Source of the DNA: Bryobacteraceae bacterium
Lineage (GTDB): Bacteria; Acidobacteriota; Terriglobia; Bryobacterales; Bryobacteraceae
Assembly: GCA_025056455.1 (NCBI GenBank)
Contig: JANWVY010000003.1
Location: 368,675 to 432,674 of the forward strand
Reading direction: 5' to 3'
Length of the DNA: 64,000 bases
Shown piece after piece: positions 21,401-29,594 of this stretch (the stretch's first letter is position 1; the number at the start of each line of letters is the position of its first letter). The notes under the pieces were generated by a model. That model was not told where the DNA came from. It did no database searches and saw only the letters and a program-made list of their open reading frames with translations. Position numbers and translations under genes: made by a program.

Positions 21401-22206
21401 ACGGGTTTGGGAGAGCCTTGAGCAGCGGCGAAAAATTCCTGGGCGTTCAAAGCCGTATTGCGGAAGAATTCAAACAAAGTGCCGTGAAATTCATTGGTGC
21501 CGGACCGTGTGGCGATGGCCACGTTCGCGCCGGAGTTGCGGCCCTCTTCGGCGGTGGGATTCTGCGTGGTGACTTTGAACTCCTGAACGTTGTCAGGATT
21601 GAGGCGGAAGATATTGTTGATGGGGTTGGGATTCGTAGATTCGTTGGACTCAATGCCATCGATAGTGACGTTGACGGCTGTGGAGCGGGCGCCGTTGACG
21701 TTGATCGTATTGCCGGAGCGCTGTGTCACACCCGGCTCATACATCAAGAGATTGAGCGGGTTGCGCCCGTTGAGCGGGAGGGAGACGATGGCCTTCTGCT
21801 CGACCACGTTGCCCAGCGTCGCGGAGGAAGTTTGGAGCACTTCGGAGGAAGCGGTGACCTGCACGCTTTCGGAAGCGGCGCCGACCTCAAGCTGGATGTT
21901 GACCGCGAGCGGCGTGTTGACCTGAACGATATTGCCCGAGCGAATGGCCACTTTAAAGCCAGGGGCCTCCACGCGGATGGTGTAGCTACCAACGGGAATA
22001 GCGGGAAAGGCGTACACGCCAGCCTCGGTGGTGTTCTGCTTCCAAACAACACCGGTCGCCTCGTTCGTGAGGGTGACGCTGGCTCCGGGAACAACGGCGC
22101 CGCTGCTATCGGTCACGACACCATTGATCTGGGATGTGGAGATTTGCGCCCGAGCCCCGGAAAAGCAAGCCACAAGCGCGAACAAAAGGATAAGCCATCT
22201 AGACAT
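18403..22206 (-). CDS. Oar-like TonB-dependent receptor with carboxypeptidase-regulatory domain
   Basis: This is a very large outer-membrane receptor (about 1267 aa). After the signal peptide (WLILLFALVACFSGARAQ) comes a transthyretin-like carboxypeptidase-regulatory domain (residues about 25-110, GVVTDSSGAVVPGASVTLTN). A plug domain (about 120-240, LPLNGRNPLNLL and VTIDGIESNESTNP) and a long barrel ending in LALKLSF follow. This architecture is expanded in Acidobacteriota and is thought to handle polymers or proteins. The ATG at 22206 is preferred because GAGG lies 9 nt upstream; an in-frame ATG at 22221 would add five residues. A minus-strand TATACT box is at 22260-22265. Confidence 0.93.
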   Translation of the reverse strand: MSRWLILLFALVACFSGARAQISTSQINGVVTDSSGAVVPGASVTLTNEATGVVWKQNTTEAGVYAFPAIPVGSYTIRVEAPGFKVAIRSGNIVQVNTPLAVNIQLEVGAASESVQVTASSEVLQTSSATLGNVVEQKAIVSLPLNGRNPLNLLMYEPGVTQRSGNTINVNGARSTAVNVTIDGIESNESTNPNPINNIFRLNPDNVQEFKVTTQNPTAEEGRNSGANVAIATRSGTNEFHGTLFEFFRNTALNAQEFFAAAQGSPKPVIQLNQYGFELGGPIRKNRTFFFGSWQGQKVNFADPVDKAFGESVDLYTPTALSGIFRYFVVDPLNPLFINGQRITQNSPLLVDPATGNLAPGIRNCTGPGDSNCVASYNVFANDPLRIGMDSAVKAVLGRYPAPNSYNAGDGLNTGIYQWNTPVRVRGPHWMFRIDHTINSKHSVFGRYLHADQDTLGGDPLNGRPVVIPGFPPRGEVFRPARNLAIGVRSVLSPRLVNELTLGFSRWRFLFTQGEANPLFPNTPRFTFNNSDVDYTANPRTARTVTTPQINENLSFLTGKHVLRFGASMRFYQHNDQRGDVGGTSLTPSISLSRTVRPPVGFNFPAQVSATTPGISAVDLNRLQGMVNDLLGIPAGLTQVFMGDLRSDTFLPFRSGDKVTLWAQGQRTKQFHFYAQDEWKVRRNVTLSLGLRWELNTPPTEAGGRVYVPNKSIDGREGPVTFVPAKRWFQNFNTTALAPRLGVTWAPGKASKMVIRAGYGIAFDALNTFQVTSVAAAVPGQTFRCSSQFSGAGGALVTTPGCQPVPDIRLGAGFPNEMNPPNVKPSSFLTPPAQVSANAPPARVFDQNLKMPTVHMWNFTIQRELPGSYVLSVGYVGRRGIRLFRSWDANQISPDGILPSFLAMQRNLALGGGCRPDGTLPNGNACPGASPVPLIQRGVMTSAFANSAASVTDLGQNAAGNMAGRLEQATLAAGFRPNPQFAQILMIDNGADSNYHAAQLTLRKRFDRAGLLLNGAYTLGKSIDVLSIDPVLATVGGGLTTTNARTPADGRNYRNERARSDFDQRHVVNITGIYELPFGRGKALLGNANRALNLVVGGWSINGIYTYQSGEPFTVRSGVLSHNSTAQSRAALRPGAPLPKARLQSRPGVVGPVFFADTNDFVLPEPGGLGIGRNVFQGPSYWNLDAGISKGFQISERVRLVFRTELFNALNHPNFRNPRDASVGSPAITSGLFGQACCVTLSTASSASVNQNGESWRVIQLALKLSF

Positions 22207-22259
22207 CTGCGAGTACCTCATTCCGTTTGAGCTGGTAAGCGGGACTTGGCTTAGCTGTC

Positions 22260-22265
22260 AGTATA
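22260..22265 (-). promoter_or_regulatory. TATACT -10 box for the first Oar-like receptor
   Basis: On the minus strand the hexamer is TATACT, preceded by CCG. The -35 position (22283-22288) reads TTTAGC, a weak match. The predicted leader is about 45 nt and holds the GAGG ribosome-binding site. Confidence 0.45.
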
Positions 22266-22410
22266 CGGGATTTTGACAGAACGCTAAAAGGCAGCTCGGA
22301 GCAGGAATGCGGGAGTGGAGCGATCAAACTCGCCGTTGGTACTTGCGACGGAAATGGCAGGTCGGACAAGTCTTTCCAAGGATTGGAGCTGGGTGGCTGG
22401 CAAGCGGTGC

Positions 22411-22416
22411 GATAAT
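22411..22416 (+). promoter_or_regulatory. GATAAT -10-like box before the SDR gene
   Basis: GATAAT ends 9 nt before the ATG at 22426. A GAGG inside this gap (22417-22420) leaves only 5 nt to the ATG. Either a leaderless or very short leader message is possible. Confidence 0.35.
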
Positions 22417-22425
22417 GAGGCTTTG

Positions 22426-23211
22426 ATGGCGAATCCGTATCTTGAGCAGCTTTTTTCTCTGTCTGGCCAGATTGGCGTGGTGATTGGGGGGACAGGAGTT
22501 TTAGGCGGCGCGATGTGCGAAGGCCTGGCGCGGGCAGGAGCGCATGTGGTTGTGGCGGGACGCTCGCGCGAGCGCGGTGAGCAGCGAGTGGCGTCGATCA
22601 CCGCCCAGGGAGGATCGGCTGAATACCAGGAAGTGGATGTGACGGAGCGGGCCTCGATTGAGGCCTTGCGCGACCGGGTGGTGGCGGCTCATGGCAAGGT
22701 CGATATCCTCGTCAACTGCGCTGGGGTGAATTCCGCCACGCCCTACGAGGAAATTCGCGACGAGGACTGGGATCGAGTTTTCGTAACGAATTTGAAAGCG
22801 ACACATTGGGGCTGCCAGCTATTCGCCCCGCTTATGGCCTCGCAACCCGACGGCGGGAGTATTGTGAACATTGGTAGCGTGACGGCGCATTTGCCGCTGT
22901 CGCGCGTTTTCGCCTACTCGGCGTCCAAGGCGGCGGTGGTGAATCTCTCCAAGAACGTGGCGCGCGAGTACGCGCAGCGAAAGGTGCGCGTCAACACGCT
23001 ATGTCCCGGCTTTTTTCCCGCCGAGCAGAACCGGAAGATCCTGGATCCGACGCGTGTGGCCAACATTCTGTCGCAAACGCCGATGGGACGTTTTGGGGAA
23101 CCGCAGGAGCTCGTTGGCGCCTTGTTGCTGCTGTGCTCACGGGTGGCGGGCAGCTTTATGACCGGCGCAGAAATTTACGTGGACGGCGGTTTCACGGCCA
23201 ATCGTTTCTGA
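22426..23211 (+). CDS. short-chain dehydrogenase/reductase
   Basis: This is a 261-aa NAD(P)-dependent oxidoreductase of the classical SDR type. It has the nucleotide-binding GGTGVLGG (residues about 20-27), NCAGVNS (about 95), a catalytic Ser in NIGSVTA and the YxxxK pair in AYSASKAA, then the C-terminal GAEIYVDGGFTANRF. The sequence resembles sugar-acid reductases (mannonate/gluconate type), but specificity cannot be fixed. The ATG at 22426 gives a normal N-terminus; an upstream in-frame extension to 22315 has no family support. Confidence 0.88.
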   Translation: MANPYLEQLFSLSGQIGVVIGGTGVLGGAMCEGLARAGAHVVVAGRSRERGEQRVASITAQGGSAEYQEVDVTERASIEALRDRVVAAHGKVDILVNCAGVNSATPYEEIRDEDWDRVFVTNLKATHWGCQLFAPLMASQPDGGSIVNIGSVTAHLPLSRVFAYSASKAAVVNLSKNVAREYAQRKVRVNTLCPGFFPAEQNRKILDPTRVANILSQTPMGRFGEPQELVGALLLLCSRVAGSFMTGAEIYVDGGFTANRF

Positions 23212-23344
23212 GCGCTGCCGAGGAGCCAGAAGTTCCCTTTGAGCAACGGAAGGTGTTGCGAGCTCGGGCGACATGGCGCGGGTCGGCCCCCTCCGCGCAG
23301 GCTCCCGCGCCTGGAAGAATTTTCACCGGTTTCCAGCGGGCTGT

Positions 23345-26300
23345 CTAGTTTGTTTCGCAGCGCGGCGTCTCGACGCGCACGGAATTGATGATGCCAGCCT
23401 TGATATTGAATTTTCCGGTTACCGTGCCGCTGTCGCGGCAAGGGGTCGTGTAGTTGTAGCGGATCGTGTAGGAATAATGATCGGCAACGGGAAGCCAAGT
23501 TTCGTAGGCGCCGTTTCGAGCCACCGACGTTCCCGTTTCCACCACAGCTCCGGAAACGTTTGTGATCGTGATCGCATAGTCGTTGCACATTTGGTAGGAC
23601 TGACCCATGCGATTGCGGATCAGCCGAAATACTTCAAATAAAACCTCTGCCTTGGCGACTGGTGGTGTATCCGGGGCAACCACCGCCACGACCGAAGCCG
23701 TCAGGCGTTGAGCGGGCCATTGGACCGTCACTGTGACCTTGTAATCGCCGGCACGGCTCCAACTTGTTTTGACATTGCGGCCGGTTGCCGTTTTCCCGTC
23801 GCCAAAGTCCCAGGTGTAGGTCGCATCTTGCGGAATATTGATGTTTTTCGTTGTGAATTCGTAGGTGGCTCCGATAACTCTTTTGCCGATGAAGGGTGGA
23901 GCAATCTCAAGTTTGGGATCGGCCAGGCCCATTTTGACGCGAAGAGTGCGGCGGGATTTGCTGGAGGGAGCGGGATCATAATGATTGTTCGCTACGCCCA
24001 CAATGAGGGGCACTGACTTCTTATAAACTTCTTCGTCGGTGAGTAAGATCTCCTCGGTTCCAGGCTTCCAGTCAAGCAGACCTTTGGATCCGAAGACGAA
24101 GATATCCACGTCTGGGAGTTTCTCCAACAGTTGGACACTCAGGGCAGTGACATCGGTTAGCTCTGGGAAGCGGACGTTCTGACGTCCGGTGGGCAGAACG
24201 AAATCGTAAAAGCGGAAGGAGAGATCGCGTGCTTCGCCCCAGGTTTTGATGGTTTGCTCGCCGTCTTTGATGAGCTCGAACCTGAGCCAGTCCTCGAAGG
24301 GACGGAGCTGGTTGTTGTCTGGAAAGTTTGGATTGGGAAGCACGTTCCTGCTGAAGAGGGTCAGTGCGAAGGAGCGCCAGTGATGGGGCAGTTGGCTGTC
24401 ACCGCCGATGAGCGGCAGCAAGGTCGCCCAAGGCTCCCGGTTTGCGTCGCGGGTTTCAAGCCACCTCCTGGGAATGCTCGTGTCGACAAAACGGCTGAGG
24501 TAGGTGATGAAGGACGAAGCTCCGTAGCCGTAATCACGAGCCTCGGTCTCCGGCACCCGGTTCGCACCTACGAGGAGAAATGCCGCGAGATTTTCATTCA
24601 TCTCGCCTGGAATGAATTGCGATTCGTTCAAACCTAGGGGCTCATACCAAACCGCTAAGGCCTCGTCCATCCACAGGCGCGGGTCTTGCCGCAAGTCAAA
24701 CAAGCTTTGCTGGGGGCCGAACAAAGACTGCACAAGGTGCATGATTTCGTGGGGGATGGCGCCGCGGTTTGCTTGACGGCTCTCTGCGGTCTCGAATTTT
24801 CTCCGGTTTAGGGTGATTTGACCGCCTCTGGTCTCACCCACCCCCGCAGGATTCTCTGTCTCGCCGATCGTAATGCGGATGGGATGCACGGGGAAGCCCA
24901 GTAAGTTGAGAGACTCGACGCGGGAAATCCGAGACATGACGTCAATTCTGACCTCTGGAGACTGGAATTGTTGAAAAGCCTTTTCGGCTTGTTCCACGAC
25001 CCAGATTGCAGCGTCTCGGTGGGAAAAGGGGTAAAAGACGACAAAGTTGCCTTCCGCACTAAGCAAGTTCAACCAGCCCCATAGCAGAGAAAATCGAAAT
25101 TGCCGCGAGTAATTTGGTCTGTTTTGAGGCAGCGTTACAACTGCCGATTCGCCCGCGATCACCGCTGGATGCAGGTGCGTCACGGTTTGGTTCTTACCCA
25201 AGGAGTTAGGCGTGGCAAACTGAAGGAGAGCAACTGCATTGCCTTCTTTGGGTTGTGGCGCTGAAAGACGGTGGGATAGAGAAGCGACTTGGCGCTGCTT
25301 TGCGGAAGCCGGAAGGTGGATTTCGAGACCGCCGGAGTAAGCTTCTGGGAGACCTTCCAAGCGGTAGACTTCGCCATCAAGGGATTCTTCAAAGCCAGTT
25401 ACCGGTTTGCCCGTCAGCAAGCTGATACGGCGGTTTTGTCCCCAACTTTGCGAATTTTGCTTTGGAATGAAGACGCGCACGGGACCCGCTTGGAGCACGC
25501 CGCCCTCTACACCGACTTGTTGCGACGAAATCTCTCGCCAGGTAAAAACTGGCACACGAACCCGGGCTTTGCGGGGGCCATCGGTGGCGGTGACCACAAG
25601 GTGGGCGGAAGTAACGTCTGAAGGTCCTTCGCTGCGGACGATGATTTGGAAAGTTTGCCCAGCAGGAACGCTTGGCGGATCGACCTTTGCTGATAGCCCT
25701 TCCACAGGAGGATCAAAGACGGCAGTAATCTGGTAGGGGCCAGGGGAGGTTGAGTTAACCTTGGCGGAAAACCGCTCGCTTGAGCCTTCCGAAAGATTGA
25801 CGGAATCGACGTTCGTCTCCACTTGGTGCAGTTGGGGCGTCAACTCGCCGTAGCTGACCACGGCCCGCACCATGAGGTTGGCGGCGGCGGTTTGAGTGTT
25901 GTCCGTGGTGAGGACAATGGGACCCGTGAAGGTTTTACCTCCATCCAGGGAGCGAAACATCCGGTGATAGGGCTGACCGTTGGTGTCAATCGGGAAGGCC
26001 ACACCCGTATGCGGATTTGGTGACTGAAAACCGACATAGACATCACCAGATTCGATTGTCACTGGGCTTGGTAGCGTGAATTCGGTCCAGGCGCCGGGCG
26101 CCCCGAGTTTGATCGAGGAAGTCGATTCCAGCTGGGGGTTTAGGGGTGGGGAGCCGATGGCGCTGGGTTCTCGAAAAACGACCAACTGAACCGTTTTGCC
26201 CTCTGGGGAGGGCTGAGCCGTCATGCTTTGCACCCAGATTCGAACCTTGGTGAGACGTGCGGGATAGCGGGGTGGAGTCAAGCGATTGACATAGATGTAG

Positions 26301-27091
26301 CCATCGCGGAGAAAACCGCCTTCGGCCGTTCCGTCGTCGGTACGGAGCTCGTAGTCGCCGGCGCCGGGGGTGGGCCAGGCGACGCGGGCGCGAATCAGCG
26401 CATTTCCTTTCACGTTATCGGTAAAGCGGAGAGGCCCATTCCAGTCAGAGTCGTTGGGGTTTCTCCAATAGGTGCGGTCGGCTTGAGGTCCTTGGGTGTC
26501 CGTACTAACGCCGACGCCCTGGGCAGGCGACGGTGCTTGGTAACCAACGAAAAAGTCGCCGGAGTCGATTTGGACAAGGGTGTCAATGGGAAAATCAACG
26601 AACGCTCCGGTGGAGAGAATCGTCACTTGCCGGTCTACGAGGTACTTGGCTGTAGCCGGGGGTTTCGGCCCAGGTGCAGAGAAGGCAATGAGCCGGACGG
26701 TCTTCCCGACAGGGGAGGGTTGATTTTGGAACGAAACAAAATAAATACGAATGGCCGTCAAGCGGGCAGGATAATCTAGCGGCGTGAGACGCACCACTAC
26801 GGTGAGACCATCCCCCAACAAACCCCTTCCATCTGGGGTTCCGTCGTCAGCGGCCAGTTCTGAGCCTTCTGCTAGCGCTGAAGTTTCTGCCGCAGCCGCC
26901 TCTGCGACCCTCCCCTCCCGCTCCACTGCTAGAGCCAGGACCTTGGGAGGCTCCTCCGCTAGGGTACGAGCGAGCGGAGGCTGGTGCTTCTCGATCGCAA
27001 GCATCTGAATGGGAGATAGGAAGAAAATCAGCAACAGAAAGGTATAGAAAACAGGGGAGGCGGAGTAACTACACCTGCGATGAAATCGCAT
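23345..27091 (-). CDS. large secreted gluzincin-like metallopeptidase with duplicated beta domains and PKD domain
   Basis: This is a 1248-aa secreted protein not recognised as a whole. After an N-terminal hydrophobic signal (residues about 12-32) two homologous units follow, at about 81-238 and 250-412. Both contain TDDGT or ADDGT, YPARLT, QPSP-x-GKTV and a DSGD/ESGD plus VGYQ/VGFQ pattern. A zinc-peptidase segment has HEIMH (His781, Glu782, His785) and WMDEALAVWYE, with Glu810 a likely third ligand (gluzincin-like, HExxH-x24-E). A PKD domain with YTWDFGDG lies near residues 1065-1145. The start at 27091 has AAAGGAGGG about 8 nt upstream. It probably degrades an extracellular polymer or protein; the substrate is unknown. 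Confidence 0.75.
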   Translation of the reverse strand: MRFHRRCSYSASPVFYTFLLLIFFLSPIQMLAIEKHQPPLARTLAEEPPKVLALAVEREGRVAEAAAAETSALAEGSELAADDGTPDGRGLLGDGLTVVVRLTPLDYPARLTAIRIYFVSFQNQPSPVGKTVRLIAFSAPGPKPPATAKYLVDRQVTILSTGAFVDFPIDTLVQIDSGDFFVGYQAPSPAQGVGVSTDTQGPQADRTYWRNPNDSDWNGPLRFTDNVKGNALIRARVAWPTPGAGDYELRTDDGTAEGGFLRDGYIYVNRLTPPRYPARLTKVRIWVQSMTAQPSPEGKTVQLVVFREPSAIGSPPLNPQLESTSSIKLGAPGAWTEFTLPSPVTIESGDVYVGFQSPNPHTGVAFPIDTNGQPYHRMFRSLDGGKTFTGPIVLTTDNTQTAAANLMVRAVVSYGELTPQLHQVETNVDSVNLSEGSSERFSAKVNSTSPGPYQITAVFDPPVEGLSAKVDPPSVPAGQTFQIIVRSEGPSDVTSAHLVVTATDGPRKARVRVPVFTWREISSQQVGVEGGVLQAGPVRVFIPKQNSQSWGQNRRISLLTGKPVTGFEESLDGEVYRLEGLPEAYSGGLEIHLPASAKQRQVASLSHRLSAPQPKEGNAVALLQFATPNSLGKNQTVTHLHPAVIAGESAVVTLPQNRPNYSRQFRFSLLWGWLNLLSAEGNFVVFYPFSHRDAAIWVVEQAEKAFQQFQSPEVRIDVMSRISRVESLNLLGFPVHPIRITIGETENPAGVGETRGGQITLNRRKFETAESRQANRGAIPHEIMHLVQSLFGPQQSLFDLRQDPRLWMDEALAVWYEPLGLNESQFIPGEMNENLAAFLLVGANRVPETEARDYGYGASSFITYLSRFVDTSIPRRWLETRDANREPWATLLPLIGGDSQLPHHWRSFALTLFSRNVLPNPNFPDNNQLRPFEDWLRFELIKDGEQTIKTWGEARDLSFRFYDFVLPTGRQNVRFPELTDVTALSVQLLEKLPDVDIFVFGSKGLLDWKPGTEEILLTDEEVYKKSVPLIVGVANNHYDPAPSSKSRRTLRVKMGLADPKLEIAPPFIGKRVIGATYEFTTKNINIPQDATYTWDFGDGKTATGRNVKTSWSRAGDYKVTVTVQWPAQRLTASVVAVVAPDTPPVAKAEVLFEVFRLIRNRMGQSYQMCNDYAITITNVSGAVVETGTSVARNGAYETWLPVADHYSYTIRYNYTTPCRDSGTVTGKFNIKAGIINSVRVETPRCETN

Positions 27092-27122
27092 TCGTCACTC
27101 CCTCCTTTGAGGAGCCAACTTC

Positions 27123-27151
27123 AGCGTAGTGCTGCTGTGTGTCAGCGTCAA
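27123..27151 (-). promoter_or_regulatory. sigma70-type promoter of the secreted metallopeptidase
   Basis: On the minus strand TTGACG (27151-27146) and TACGCT (27128-27123) are separated by exactly 17 nt. The start site would be near 27116, giving a short leader that contains the GGAGG ribosome-binding site. Confidence 0.5.
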
Positions 27152-27217
27152 GGTTTATTTAATCTGGGTGTTGCAGCTTTTTGGAGATTTCGGCGTGGAA
27201 CCTGTCGAGGGAATTGA

Positions 27218-28243
27218 TTAGGCCGATTCCGGACCCTGAAACAGTTGGAGCAAGTGGCGGGCTGCATGGGGCGGAGACCATACGCCCTCTCGCACCTTTT
27301 GTTCGACAGCCGGCATGGCGGCCTGAACGGCGGCATGACGTCGAAATTCGGCTTCGAGCTGCTCTTGCAGCCGCGCCCACAGCCAGTCAAGCGCTTGCTG
27401 GCGACGGCGCGCTAGACGGAACCCGCTAGCAGTCATTTGCGCCTCGTGTTCGAGCACGACGTCCCAAATGAGGGGGATGTTTTCGCCCGTCAGGGCCGAG
27501 CAGGTGAGGACCCGTGGCGACCAGCCGTTTAGGGGGGCGCCCAAAAGGCGCAAACCGAACTCATAGGAGCGTTGTGCCTGAAGGGCGCGGGCACGGTTGT
27601 CGCCGTCGGCCTTATTGATGGCGACTAAGTCCGCCATTTCCAAAATCCCGCGCTTAATGCCCTGCAATTCGTCGCCAGCGCCGGGAATGAGCAACAGCAG
27701 GAAGAAATCGGTCATGGTGCGAAGCGCGGTTTCGGACTGTCCCACCCCGACAGTCTCGATCAAGACATTTTGAAAACCAGCCGCCTCGACCAGCAAGATA
27801 CATTCCCGGGTGCGAGGAGCGACTCCGCCAAGGCGGCCCCGCGAGGCCGAGGGCCGGATGAATGCTTGGGGCTGGGCGGCGAGGCGTTGCATCCGCGTTT
27901 TATCCCCTAAGATGCTACCTCCAGACACGGGACTGGAAGGGTCGATGGAAAGGATGGCCACACGCTCGTTGCGGTCGGTGATGAGGTGCATGCCCAAGGC
28001 ATCGAGAAATGTGCTCTTCCCTGCCCCAGGCGCACCGGCGACACCAATGCGCCGGGATTTGCCAGTGTGGGGGAGACAGGCGTCTAGGAGCTCTGCCGCC
28101 AGCTCCTGGTCTGAGTCGAGGTCGCTCTCTACGAGGGTGATAGCGCGCGCCAGAACCACACGGTCGCCGCTGAGGACTCCATCGACGTATTGCTGAAGGG
28201 TCAAACGGCGGCGCGTGCAATCAGAGGGGACGGGGTCACTCAT
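27218..28243 (-). CDS. meaB: MeaB-type P-loop GTPase (B12-mutase chaperone)
   Basis: This is a 341-aa G3E-family GTPase that protects and reloads adenosylcobalamin-dependent acyl-CoA mutases. Visible motifs are Walker A GVAGAPGAGKST, the IDPSSPVSGGSILGDKTRM segment, ETVGVGQSE (Walker B/switch) and NKAD for guanine specificity. The C-terminal dimerisation arm (RRRQQALDWLWARLQEQLE) is also typical. The ATG at 28243 is chosen over an upstream in-frame codon at 28288. No methylmalonyl- or isobutyryl-CoA mutase subunit is in the window, so the partner is encoded elsewhere. Confidence 0.92.
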   Translation of the reverse strand: MSDPVPSDCTRRRLTLQQYVDGVLSGDRVVLARAITLVESDLDSDQELAAELLDACLPHTGKSRRIGVAGAPGAGKSTFLDALGMHLITDRNERVAILSIDPSSPVSGGSILGDKTRMQRLAAQPQAFIRPSASRGRLGGVAPRTRECILLVEAAGFQNVLIETVGVGQSETALRTMTDFFLLLLIPGAGDELQGIKRGILEMADLVAINKADGDNRARALQAQRSYEFGLRLLGAPLNGWSPRVLTCSALTGENIPLIWDVVLEHEAQMTASGFRLARRRQQALDWLWARLQEQLEAEFRRHAAVQAAMPAVEQKVREGVWSPPHAARHLLQLFQGPESA

Positions 28244-28429
28244 GTTGGATTTGTTAAACGAAACGGTCGATCCTGAACCTTTCAGCATCGCACGGGCAAA
28301 AACTCGGCTGCAGACAAAGATTCGGGGCGCGGCCCGGAGCGGATCGGCCAGCCTGCAATGAGGAGGTGAATGAGCGAAGGGGGCGGCTGAGCTTCGCGAT
28401 TGCCCGTGGCGAGGGGAGCTCGCCGAGAA

Positions 28430-28936
28430 CTACTCGGGCGGAAACAACTCCGAGAGTTCGGTCAAGATCTTGCGTTCATCGGCGTTAAACTGAGCGCGAA
28501 AATCCTCGCTCTTGAGACGCGCCTGCCGCTCCTCCGAGCTCATCCGCCGCAACCGAGCGAGCTCCCGGCGCACCTCCCTCTTGCGCTCCACGGCAAGAGC
28601 GTTCATTTGGCGAAACAACTTTCGAGCCGCCTGCTGTCTTTCCGGGGGTAGGTTCTGGAATCGCTCCCACTGCTCTTTTTGCTGGGGCGAGAGATTCTGG
28701 TAGTCCCGCAAATTTTCTTCAACCCGTTTGCGGCGCTCGGGGGGCAGCCGTTCAAGCACCCGGCGGCGCTCTTCCACCGGCAGTTGACTGAATTTCTCAA
28801 TGAGCCCCGATCTTTGGGCTTGGCGCGCTGCCTTCTCTTGGCGTGAGACAGCACCTTTGCGGAATTGCGCGCTCGCAGGCGGCAGAACGCAAACTCCGAT
28901 GACCGTGAAGACCAGGGGCGAAAGCCAGGAGCGCAT
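28430..28936 (-). CDS. secreted DUF3106 protein
   Basis: This is a 168-aa protein with a signal peptide (WLSPLVFTVIGVCVLPPASA). The rest is highly charged and helical, with repeated L-P-x-E-R-R motifs (LPVEERRRVLERLPPERRKR, LPPERQQAARKLF) of the DUF3106 type. It is the third gene of an operon with an ECF sigma factor and its anti-sigma factor; the gap to the anti-sigma gene is 10 nt. By analogy with other periplasmic charged helical proteins it may sense or buffer an envelope stress, but this is inference. The ATG at 28936 starts the signal peptide. Confidence 0.75.
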   Translation of the reverse strand: MRSWLSPLVFTVIGVCVLPPASAQFRKGAVSRQEKAARQAQRSGLIEKFSQLPVEERRRVLERLPPERRKRVEENLRDYQNLSPQQKEQWERFQNLPPERQQAARKLFRQMNALAVERKREVRRELARLRRMSSEERQARLKSEDFRAQFNADERKILTELSELFPPE

Positions 28937-28946
28937 CGCAAAAACC

Positions 28947-29519
28947 TCACATTGGCCGCTGCCAACCCGCATCCAACGCACCCAGATCCCGCAGCATTTC
29001 GAGGTCCTCAAGCGCCGCCTCGATTTGCTCAGCCTGAAGCGTCGTATCCGTGGATGGGCCCTGCAGGGACTGCTGCGTGGAATCGAAACTCGGACGGAAG
29101 TACAGTCCGATGGCCACCAGCAAGCAGGCTAGTACCGGTAAGGCGGGCCGCCAGAGCCAAGCGCCAGTGGCGGTTCCGCCTACCGTGAGGCGATTCCACA
29201 AGCCATCACACCACTTCACCCAGGTGGGGCGCTGCTCTTCGGCTTCAATACGAGCATAGAGCCGGCGGTCAAAGGTCTCAGAGATCGGCATGGCCTCGTA
29301 TTCATCGAGCGCCCGCCACACGAGCGATTGCGCGGAAGCAAAGCTCTGGCAAGCCGGACACTGCCGCAGGTGGCTTTCGAGGATAGCGGTACGGTGAGCG
29401 TCGAGTTTGCGATGGCAATAATCGAGTAGAATTCCAGCCTCGGACTCGCTGCGGCTCAACGGGCAGGGGAATGGCTCTTTGTCATGGGTTGGCGTCATCC
29501 AGCTCACGTTTTCTTTCAT
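28947..29519 (-). CDS. zinc-finger anti-sigma factor
   Basis: This is a 190-aa membrane-anchored regulator. The N-terminal anti-sigma zinc-binding pattern is Cys35, His50, Cys54, Cys57 (SHLRQCPACQSF). One membrane helix lies at about residues 118-140 (PALPVLACLLVAIGLYF), followed by an acidic periplasmic tail (QIEAALEDLEMLRDLGAL). It should hold the sigma factor encoded just upstream until a signal releases it. The ATG at 29519 has GGGAG 8 nt upstream. The gap to the sigma gene is 75 nt. Confidence 0.85.
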   Translation of the reverse strand: MKENVSWMTPTHDKEPFPCPLSRSESEAGILLDYCHRKLDAHRTAILESHLRQCPACQSFASAQSLVWRALDEYEAMPISETFDRRLYARIEAEEQRPTWVKWCDGLWNRLTVGGTATGAWLWRPALPVLACLLVAIGLYFRPSFDSTQQSLQGPSTDTTLQAEQIEAALEDLEMLRDLGALDAGWQRPM

Positions 29520-29594
29520 GACCGATCTCCCGCCGCTGTCGATTCACGGCAAATGTTCCCTACTTCAAGTTCAGGCCGTGGCGCTCGATCTTGC

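Noticed and set aside
18571..22230. Long open frames antisense to the first Oar-like receptor (for example 18571-19383 and 21316-22230, plus strand)
   Set aside because: They lie inside an unambiguous receptor gene, have low-complexity Gly/Val/Ala-rich translations with no motifs, and are typical shadows of GC-rich coding sequence.
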